Assembly: GCA_031548675.1 (NCBI GenBank)
Contig: JAVBQU010000240.1
Span: 1-12,617, forward strand
Direction: 5' to 3'
DNA: 12,617 nucleotides
Source: JAVBQU01 sp031548675
GTDB taxonomy: Bacteria > Bacteroidota > Bacteroidia > Bacteroidales > P3
Below are positions 7,981 to 12,617 of the stretch, one piece after another. Below the pieces are notes generated by a model. That model saw only the letters and a list, made by a program, of their open reading frames with translations, ran no database searches and had not been told where the DNA came from. A program made the position numbers and the translations under genes. The first letter of the stretch is position 1. Each line of letters opens with the position of its first letter.

Positions 7981-8637
7981 ATGACCTTACATAAAGCCGG
8001 ATATAAAATTATCGCTTTCTCTCTTATTGTTTCTGCTCTTTTGGTAATTCTATTGCATAGATTTACAGGCTTTACTATTTTTCATGGCATATTTTACTTT
8101 CTCTTATTTGTATTAGATGTTCTGATTGTTGCATTCTTCCGCCTTCCGAAACGCAATTTCAAGCTGGATGAAAAAGCAGTACTTTGCCCTGCTGATGGTA
8201 AGGTGGTAATTATCGAACAGGTTTTTGAACCTGAATATCTGAAAAGGGATGTAATCCAAATTTCGGTTTTCATGTCGCCGTTAAATGTGCATGTGAACCG
8301 CAGTCCGGTAAGCGGAATCGTTTCTTTTTTCAAATATCATAAGGGAAAGTATTTGGTTGCTTGGCATCCTAAATCTTCCCTCCTGAACGAACGTACTACC
8401 ATTGTGCTTAAAACCGAAAACGGTACAGAAATTTTAGTCCGCCAAATAGCAGGAGCTGTTGCCCGCCGGATTGAATATTATGTAAAAGAGGGTTTGCATT
8501 TTAACCAAGCGGATGAATTGGGATTTATTAAATTTGGCTCGCGTGTGGATGTTTTTGTACCTATAGGCACAAAGATTAATGTGAAAACAGATGAAGTGGT
8601 TAAAGGCGGTATGACACATCTGGCATATTTGGAGTAA
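7981..8637 (+). CDS. psd: Phosphatidylserine decarboxylase proenzyme (short type)
   Basis: The enzyme decarboxylates phosphatidylserine to phosphatidylethanolamine in the inner membrane. It is made as a proenzyme that cleaves itself to form a pyruvoyl group. At 218 residues it belongs to the short (archaeal/Bacteroidota) class. Two hydrophobic segments lie at about 9-26 and 33-53. PADGKV at 70-75 and FMSPLNVHVNRSPVSG at 97-112 are the conserved core motifs. FGSRVDVFVP at 185-194 contains the self-cleavage site, predicted between Gly186 and Ser187, giving a beta chain of 186 and an alpha chain of 32 residues. It lies 27 bp after cdsA and is probably co-transcribed. The enzyme that makes its substrate, PssA, often next door in this phylum, is absent here. 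Confidence 0.95.
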   Translation: MTLHKAGYKIIAFSLIVSALLVILLHRFTGFTIFHGIFYFLLFVLDVLIVAFFRLPKRNFKLDEKAVLCPADGKVVIIEQVFEPEYLKRDVIQISVFMSPLNVHVNRSPVSGIVSFFKYHKGKYLVAWHPKSSLLNERTTIVLKTENGTEILVRQIAGAVARRIEYYVKEGLHFNQADELGFIKFGSRVDVFVPIGTKINVKTDEVVKGGMTHLAYLE

Positions 8638-8713
8638 TATTTCCATCGAAAATAATTTTTCAACAAACCTCTCTTGGGGGAATATTGAACGCGTTATGAA
8701 CACAATGAGGTAT

Positions 8714-8798
8714 GAAGTTGGAAAGCATCTATTTATTTATAGTAGGAGCTTCGTTGTTCCTCCTCGCGTGACGTTCTTGTTCTTGCCTTTCCAATTTC
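8714..8798. repeat. Long-arm inverted repeat between psd and the convergent flavoprotein gene
   Basis: GAAGTTGGAAAG at 8714-8725 pairs with CTTTCCAATTTC at 8787-8798 (12 bp, one G-T pair), enclosing 61 nt that contain a smaller AGGAG/CTCCT hairpin (8744-8748 with 8760-8764). It lies between convergent genes, where a terminator is expected, but there is no clean T-tract. It could be a weak bidirectional terminator or the remains of a small repeat element. The rest of this 177-bp gap shows nothing I recognise. Confidence 0.4.
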
Positions 8799-8814
8799 CT
8801 GAAAAAGTCTACGA

Positions 8815-10005
8815 TTATATTCCATCATCCTTTTTAAAGCTATTTCTTCCGGCAGCATATCCGCTTGCAAATGCCCAATGAATATTGTATCCGCCTAATT
8901 TACCGGCTATATCTATTACTTCTCCGGTAAAAAAAAGCCGAGGGACCAATTTACTTTCCATTGTCTTAGCATCAATTTGCTGTGTAGAAACGCCTCCTTT
9001 GGTGGTTTCTGCCTTGGTGAAATTTTCTGTTCCTATAGGAATTTCCATAAAGGAATGAATTTTATCGGCTATAATCTGCCTCTCTTTTTTCCCTAATCCA
9101 GCTATTTTACGAGAATGCAAATCTAAAGGAAGAATTGCCTGCAACAAGCGTACTGGTAAAAAACGAGAAAATAAGGATTTCACTTGTAATTTACCATTTT
9201 CGGGAGCATTCATAAGGTTCAATGCATTTTCGTCAGGCATAAAATTCAATACAACAGCATCTCCCCTTTCCCAACAGCAGGAAAGCTGAAATATAACGGG
9301 TCCGCTCAATCCTTTATGGGTAAATAATAAGGGTTCTGTTACCACCATTTTATGGGAAATTGACGCATTTGCCAATAAGCTTATTCCCTGTAAATTCTGC
9401 AATGCTGAATCAGATGGTAAGACTAAGCCCGCAAGGGCAGGCTTTGCCGGAATAATCTTATGCCCAAACTGTTTAGCTATTTGATGACCTATATCGGTAG
9501 CTCCGGCTTGTGGGTAAGCCAAACCGCCTGTGGCTACTATTACATGGCAAGCCGAAAACTGACCTTTTGAAGTTTGTATCTGAAAATAATCATTTTGTTT
9601 TTCTACATGTTCAATGGTTGTTTCCAAGAAAAAAGTAACCCCTAAGTTATCCGCCGTTTTTTTAATATACTGTACAAGAGGTTTAGCTCCTTGTGCACAA
9701 AATATACGTCCATACTCTCGTTCTTCAATATCAATATCTGCTTCTTTTAATAGCTGCAGTACATTTTCTATACGGTACTTTTGCAAAGCGGGTTTACAAA
9801 ACTCAGGGTTTTCTCCAAAATAATCTTTCCATAAGATTTTACGGTTTGTTATATTGCATTTGCCTCCTCCTGAAATTAACAACTTCTTTCCTACATGCCC
9901 GGCATGGTCTATAACCAAAACCCGCCCTCCTTTTTTTGCAGCTTCTGTAGCCGCTAATAATCCCGAAGCCCCTGCCCCTAATACTATAATATCGAATGGT
10001 AACAT
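8815..10005 (-). CDS. HI0933/BaiN-family NAD(P)/FAD-dependent oxidoreductase
   Basis: This 396-residue flavoprotein belongs to the HI0933 (YhiN/BaiN-like) family. The N-terminal FAD-binding dinucleotide fold carries GAGASG at 10-15, and HVGKKLLISGGGKCNITN at 37-54 contains the family's hallmark GGGKCN. ATGG at 158-161 is the second flavin-contacting motif. FTHKGLSGPVIFQLS (228-242), GGVS (337-340) and the C-terminal FTGEVIDIAGKLGGYN (359-374) are all typical. No signal peptide or membrane segment is visible. Substrates are unknown for most members; one clade has been linked to bile-acid reduction, but this assignment cannot be made from motifs. Full length and apparently intact. It is convergent with psd and has its own promoter upstream at 10025-10054. 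There is no partner gene on the same strand within reach, so it is probably monocistronic. Confidence 0.93.
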   Translation of the reverse strand: MLPFDIIVLGAGASGLLAATEAAKKGGRVLVIDHAGHVGKKLLISGGGKCNITNRKILWKDYFGENPEFCKPALQKYRIENVLQLLKEADIDIEEREYGRIFCAQGAKPLVQYIKKTADNLGVTFFLETTIEHVEKQNDYFQIQTSKGQFSACHVIVATGGLAYPQAGATDIGHQIAKQFGHKIIPAKPALAGLVLPSDSALQNLQGISLLANASISHKMVVTEPLLFTHKGLSGPVIFQLSCCWERGDAVVLNFMPDENALNLMNAPENGKLQVKSLFSRFLPVRLLQAILPLDLHSRKIAGLGKKERQIIADKIHSFMEIPIGTENFTKAETTKGGVSTQQIDAKTMESKLVPRLFFTGEVIDIAGKLGGYNIHWAFASGYAAGRNSFKKDDGI

Positions 10006-10024
10006 GGTTTTGTATTTAATTTTG

Positions 10025-10054
10025 CAAAACTACAAATTTTGTAATGCAAAGCAA
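10025..10054 (-). promoter_or_regulatory. Bacteroidetes-type promoter of the HI0933-family gene
   Basis: On the minus strand TAGTTTTG (complement of 10025-10032) matches the TAnnTTTG -7 element exactly. TTG (complement of 10052-10054) lies 19 nt upstream, the usual spacing for the -33 element. The start codon at 10003-10005 would then have an AT-rich leader of roughly 15 nt. Confidence 0.7.
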
Positions 10055-10086
10055 CTTATTTTTGATATAAACTATTTGGAAATAAT

Positions 10087-10121
10087 CTCGTTAAGCGGAA
10101 TTACAAATTCCGCTTAACGAG
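10087..10121. repeat. Perfect 16-bp hairpin with AATT-N3-AATT core
   Basis: CTCGTTAAGCGGAATT at 10087-10102 and AATTCCGCTTAACGAG at 10106-10121 are exact reverse complements separated by ACA. There is no T-tract on either side, so it is not an obvious terminator. Its core (GTT-A-AGCGGAATT-N3-AATT) recurs in the element at 10710-10810, upstream of the next gene, with 20 of 26 bases matching over the shared stretch. Its right arm overlaps the attC-like site. Confidence 0.85.
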
Positions 10122-10158
10122 TGCACAAGGGCTGGTTGAACCAAACCGCTTGTTAGCG
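10111..10158 (-). other. attC-like imperfect palindrome after the DUF7832-like gene
   Basis: Read in the orientation of the neighbouring gene, this 48-nt stretch starts CGCTAAC and ends GTTAAGCG. The outer arms pair (CGCTAA with TTAAGCG, one extra base), and GTTAAGC fits the attC consensus GTTRRRY. Inside, CAAGCGG pairs with CCCTTG leaving one bulged C, and TGGTT/AACCA forms a terminal hairpin. Extrahelical bases and an unpaired spacer on one arm are features of integron attC sites. It begins 18 bases after the gene's stop codon, where a cassette's own attC would be. The R'' box fits the consensus poorly and no integrase is in the window, so this is a suggestion only. Confidence 0.4.
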
Positions 10159-10176
10159 ACTGCCGTTTAAGCAATC

Positions 10177-10665
10177 TTAGAATCTCCATTTTATCAATTT
10201 TTTCAATAACGATAGATTCTCTTGCTTATTTATTTTTCCCTTGAAAAAACCTATTGCCTTCCATTCTGCGAAGCGATCATCTAATAGGATAGTAATGCGG
10301 TCATATACATCCCAATTATTTGCTACTCCATAATAATTATCATTGTAGGTCCCAAAAAAATCATCTAAGTAGTATTTTTCATAATATACTTGCAAAAATT
10401 CATTGGCTTCATCTGTAAAAAACTCACTTAATAAACACCCATCGCAATACTTTATCAAGAAGTTTCTTGCCATTATTTTTCTTTTTAATATATCTTGTAG
10501 AGCTTTCAATATTTGAGGATCTAGAGACTGCACATAAGTTTCGTTAAGCAAGTTTCTTATAATTGCCCAATTTAGCAATACTGCAATGTGATTGTAAGCG
10601 TTATTTTTTGAAAGATTTTTAGGATAATTTCCTTCCCAATGCCATGTTACATCATCATATTTCAT
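10177..10665 (-). CDS. DUF7832-like protein of unknown function
   Basis: This 162-residue soluble protein matches my memory of the DUF7832 family: it opens with KYDDVTWHWEGNYPKNL (2-18), followed by NHIAVLLNWAI (25-35), where the family has a THIGMFLAWAI-like stretch. Later come DEANEFLQVYYEKYYLDDF (85-103), a VANNWDVYDRI region (114-124) and the ending LLDDRFAEWKA (127-137). The conserved aspartates, tryptophans and histidine of the opening motif suggest a folded functional domain rather than chance. Relatives are small stand-alone bacterial proteins; some appear near toxin or immunity genes, so an immunity role is possible but unproven. A basic tail (138-162) follows the family core. The gene is isolated, with neither neighbour in the same operon, and is bracketed by repeats and two similar short sites, suggesting acquisition as a unit. 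Asn-, Tyr- and Lys-rich composition hints at higher AT than its neighbours. No convincing promoter was found: the TAAATTTG only 2 nt before the ATG is too close. Confidence 0.75.
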   Translation of the reverse strand: MKYDDVTWHWEGNYPKNLSKNNAYNHIAVLLNWAIIRNLLNETYVQSLDPQILKALQDILKRKIMARNFLIKYCDGCLLSEFFTDEANEFLQVYYEKYYLDDFFGTYNDNYYGVANNWDVYDRITILLDDRFAEWKAIGFFKGKINKQENLSLLKKLIKWRF

Positions 10666-10709
10666 ATCAAATTTATTTTTATGTTTTCAATTTCTCAGAA
10701 TATTACATG

Positions 10710-10810
10710 CCCCTTGTTGAGCGGAATTTGCAATTTCGCTCTTTATTTTCATCAAATTTCAAATTCGATTATGCAGGATTACAGAATTACCAATTCTGCC
10801 GAACAAGGGG
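10710..10810. repeat. 101-bp cloverleaf-like element: 9-bp inverted repeat enclosing three evenly spaced hairpins
   Basis: CCCCTTGTT at 10710-10718 pairs perfectly with AACAAGGGG at 10802-10810. Between them are three hairpins with an AATT-N3-AATT core: 10719-10741 (10-bp stem with one mismatch or G-T), 10751-10769 (8-bp stem with one mismatch) and 10782-10798 (7 bp, perfect). Their loop centres are at 10730, 10760 and 10790, exactly 30 nt apart. The whole can fold as a four-way junction. There is no target duplication at the ends. It lies 45 bp upstream of the start of the DUF7832-like gene and could be a small non-autonomous repeat element, a REPIN-like cluster, or a structured leader or RNA. 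Confidence 0.75.
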
Positions 10811-10876
10811 AATACATTCATATTTAGCGAAGCTCCGAGTTGTTCCCTATGCAACTTGGTATAATAAAATTTGCAA

Positions 10877-10911
10877 CATATAACGAGCCGTTCATATCTT
10901 GCCCGCTTGTC
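10877..10911 (-). other. Second attC-like site upstream of the DUF7832-like gene
   Basis: On the plus strand TAACGAG at 10881-10887 and CCGCTTGT at 10903-10910 repeat the two motifs found at 10115-10121 and 10146-10153, in the same order and orientation, with a shorter middle (15 against 24 nt). A local hairpin, ATATAACG with CGTT-C-ATAT (10878-10897), surrounds the first motif. The two sites are 766 bp apart and bracket the DUF7832-like gene and the cloverleaf-like element, as successive attC sites bracket a cassette. Remaining sequence up to the next gene's stop at 10956 holds nothing else recognisable. Confidence 0.35.
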
Positions 10912-10955
10912 TGTTCATTTTTTAAAGTGTAGTTTACCTGTATCTGAAAAGCTTA

Positions 10956-12617
10956 TTATTTATAATCATTGATGTTTCCAAAGGGGACATCGTCTATAAC
11001 GATTTTTCCTTTGGTTACATGCCCCAACAGCAAGAAAGGAACGTTAGACATCTCCATAAAGTCCATCAAATCTTTTTCTTTGTATTTATTAACCGTAATA
11101 ATAACCCTGCTTTGCGATTCGCCAAACAAAAACACATCGGGACGGACTTCGCTGTCTGTCTCAATGGTAAATCCCAACTCGTTGGGTATTCCTGATTGGA
11201 TAAGATTTGCAAAAACGCCGCCTGTTGAAACGCTGTGGGCAGAAACAACCAAGCCTTCGTTTATTAAGCCTTGTGTTATCGCCTGCACATTGATTTCATC
11301 ATTCATATCAAAATACGGGACAGGCGAATTGGTTATCCGGCAGCAGGAACGCAGGTACTCTGAACCGGAAAGGTTGTTATGCGTCATTCCTATTAAATAA
11401 ATTGTATCTCCTTTATGTTTAAATTCAAAGCCTGTTTCCAGCTTCTTATCAATAATTGTCCCCATTACACTGAGGGCAGGAACTGCCGTTGTTTGTTGGG
11501 AAAAATCCTCTAAATTGATATTGCCGTCTACTATGGATAAATGTAAGGATTGGGCTGTTTTTTCGATACTTTTTATTTCATGCAGCAAATGTGTATAATT
11601 TACAACTGATGCTGTATTTCCTATTTTCAGGTTTGGAAATGCCACAGACGGAGTTCCACCCGAACATATTATATTACGGGAAGCTTCTGCTAAAGCTATT
11701 GCCGTTCCTGTTTCGGGATTTATATCTACATAATTCTGATTACATACTGTAGAAACAGAAAGCAATATCTCTGTTTCGGGTATGGGTGCAACTAAGGTAT
11801 TCCCGCATGAGGGTATTTCTGAATTATCTTTGATATTCCCTTTGTATGATGCGAGAGCAGGCAACCTCATGATTGTTTTTGCAGCTTCTATCAAATCCGA
11901 CACATCTTTATCAGGTACACTGTTGATATCGAATAAACTTTCTTTATGTGCTGTTCCTTTTTCGTCTTTATATAATACAGAACGGGGATTAAACGCCGTA
12001 AAAGGAATATTTGCGCAAACCTGCTGTTTCCAAAACAGCTGCAAATTCATTCCTTCTGTAGTTTCTACTATTTCCAGAGCTGCTAATTTTTGTTTCTTGC
12101 AAGAAGATTCCCATTTATCCTGATGACCACTTTCTATAGATACTATAGCAAAACCGGAGAGGTCTTGCTGCAAGCTGTTCATATCGGAAAGGGCTTGGGG
12201 TATTTTATCCAAATGTATCTGAACGGCACAATTTACGATATCAACTATTTTAAGCATGGTTTTTACCAGCCCTGAATTTCCTATAGGTTTCAAGGTGTTG
12301 ATTCCTTGTAATTCTAATATATTTGAAAAAGATTTATGGTCTATATTTCGTATATCAAGCAGATAAATCTTATCTCCTTTTTGGGCAGTTCCTGATGATA
12401 TAAACTCATTAATTTTTACCATTCCTGCTGATAGGATATGACAGCTGCCGGCATCTTTAAATAAAGGATTAATATGTAATGTGTTCTGAACCGTTAAAGA
12501 TTTATCGGATATATTCTCTGCACAAGATTGTACATCGCTTATTGACTCAGGGGAAACGAAAAAAGAATTAAGCTGTACAATCGGTTTTGCCCCTTGCTTT
12601 TGTAAATTTATGTTCGG
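10956..12617 (-). CDS. PurL-type FGAM synthase-like protein (PurM superfamily), N-terminus beyond the right edge
   Basis: The frame is open from the right edge to the stop at 10956 (553 visible residues). The ATG at 12420-12422 is internal, because the 65 codons before it are uninterrupted and read like the same protein. PurL converts formylglycinamide ribotide to its amidine in purine synthesis. Numbering from that internal Met, the second half shows the PurL pattern: INPETGTAIALAEASRNIICSGGTP (234-258), SIVDGNINLED (296-306), GDTIYLIGMTHNNLSGSEYLR (338-358), SAHSVSTGGVF (394-404) and FLFGESQSRVIITV (431-444). The C-terminus has no glutaminase domain, so it is the small, PurQ-dependent type rather than the large single-chain PurL. 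The first half is degraded: the usual DMGAAG-type and SESQERM motifs are not recognisable, and the HDxS-type motif reads HSVS. It could be a diverged PurL or a PurL paralogue. No neighbouring pur gene is visible. Confidence 0.75.
   Translation of the reverse strand, partial: PNINLQKQGAKPIVQLNSFFVSPESISDVQSCAENISDKSLTVQNTLHINPLFKDAGSCHILSAGMVKINEFISSGTAQKGDKIYLLDIRNIDHKSFSNILELQGINTLKPIGNSGLVKTMLKIVDIVNCAVQIHLDKIPQALSDMNSLQQDLSGFAIVSIESGHQDKWESSCKKQKLAALEIVETTEGMNLQLFWKQQVCANIPFTAFNPRSVLYKDEKGTAHKESLFDINSVPDKDVSDLIEAAKTIMRLPALASYKGNIKDNSEIPSCGNTLVAPIPETEILLSVSTVCNQNYVDINPETGTAIALAEASRNIICSGGTPSVAFPNLKIGNTASVVNYTHLLHEIKSIEKTAQSLHLSIVDGNINLEDFSQQTTAVPALSVMGTIIDKKLETGFEFKHKGDTIYLIGMTHNNLSGSEYLRSCCRITNSPVPYFDMNDEINVQAITQGLINEGLVVSAHSVSTGGVFANLIQSGIPNELGFTIETDSEVRPDVFLFGESQSRVIITVNKYKEKDLMDFMEMSNVPFLLLGHVTKGKIVIDDVPFGNINDYK

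Noticed and set aside
8696..8881. A 61-codon plus-strand frame after psd that could be a small gene
   Set aside because: It crosses the long inverted repeat and the 3' end of the flavoprotein gene, and its translation has low-complexity hydrophobic runs with no recognisable feature.
10710..10810. CRISPR array suggested by the regular 30-nt spacing
   Set aside because: Only the short AATT-N3-AATT cores recur; the repeats are not identical, the spacers are too short and no cas gene is present.
10700..10820. Target-site duplication that would mark a transposon-type element
   Set aside because: Bases outside the two CCCCTTGTT/AACAAGGGG ends (TACATG and AATACA) do not form a direct repeat in matching position.
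10639..10883. Two overlapping small plus-strand frames upstream of the DUF7832-like gene
   Set aside because: They run through the cloverleaf-like inverted repeat, have no family resemblance and overlap the start of a better gene on the other strand.
11782..12123. A 113-codon plus-strand frame opposite the PurL-like gene
   Set aside because: It is antisense to a well-supported coding region and has no resemblance to a known family.
12420..12422. Start codon of the PurL-like gene at this ATG
   Set aside because: The frame stays open for 65 codons to the window edge and the upstream residues continue the same protein; small PurL proteins are much longer than 488 residues.

Overview
The window looks like a chromosomal segment of a member of the Bacteroidota, probably order Bacteroidales. 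The evidence is AT-rich DNA, start codons without Shine-Dalgarno sequences, promoter elements of the Bacteroidetes type (TAnnTTTG at -7), a DUF4301 protein, exported GH29 fucosidases, and a block rsfS-ftsH-LUD protein-cdsA-psd that I recall as common in this order. I cannot fix the genus from sequence alone.

Layout. Positions 1-3631 are read on the minus strand: an exported, apparently active GH29 alpha-L-fucosidase (2348-3631), a tandem GH29-like protein that has lost the catalytic nucleophile and fucose-binding histidines (1132-2310), and a DUF4301 protein running off the left edge (1-1031). From about 3807 to 8637 the plus strand carries a housekeeping run: rsfS (ribosome silencing), ftsH (membrane AAA+ protease) followed by a strong terminator, then a LUD-domain protein overlapping cdsA, then psd. 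The last two are early and late steps of phosphatidylethanolamine synthesis; pssA, the step between them, is not in the window. A convergent minus-strand flavoprotein of the HI0933/BaiN type (8815-10005) has a clear Bacteroidetes promoter.

The region 10087-10918 differs in character. A single small gene resembling the DUF7832 family (10177-10665, minus) sits between structured DNA. On both sides the same pair of short motifs (TAACGAG followed by CCGCTTGT) occurs in the same orientation, 766 bp apart. The copy next to the gene's stop codon folds like an integron attC site. Upstream of the gene lies a 101-bp element bounded by a 9-bp inverted repeat and containing three AATT-N3-AATT hairpins at exact 30-nt spacing; a fourth, perfect hairpin of the same type lies beyond the gene's 3' end. 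This looks like a captured cassette or repeat-bounded island and is the most unusual part of the window.

The right end (10956-12617, minus) holds most of a PurL-type (FGAM synthase, PurM superfamily) protein whose N-terminus lies outside the window and whose first half is strongly diverged.

No tRNA, rRNA, CRISPR array or transposase gene was found. All family assignments come from reading motifs by eye; no database search was run.
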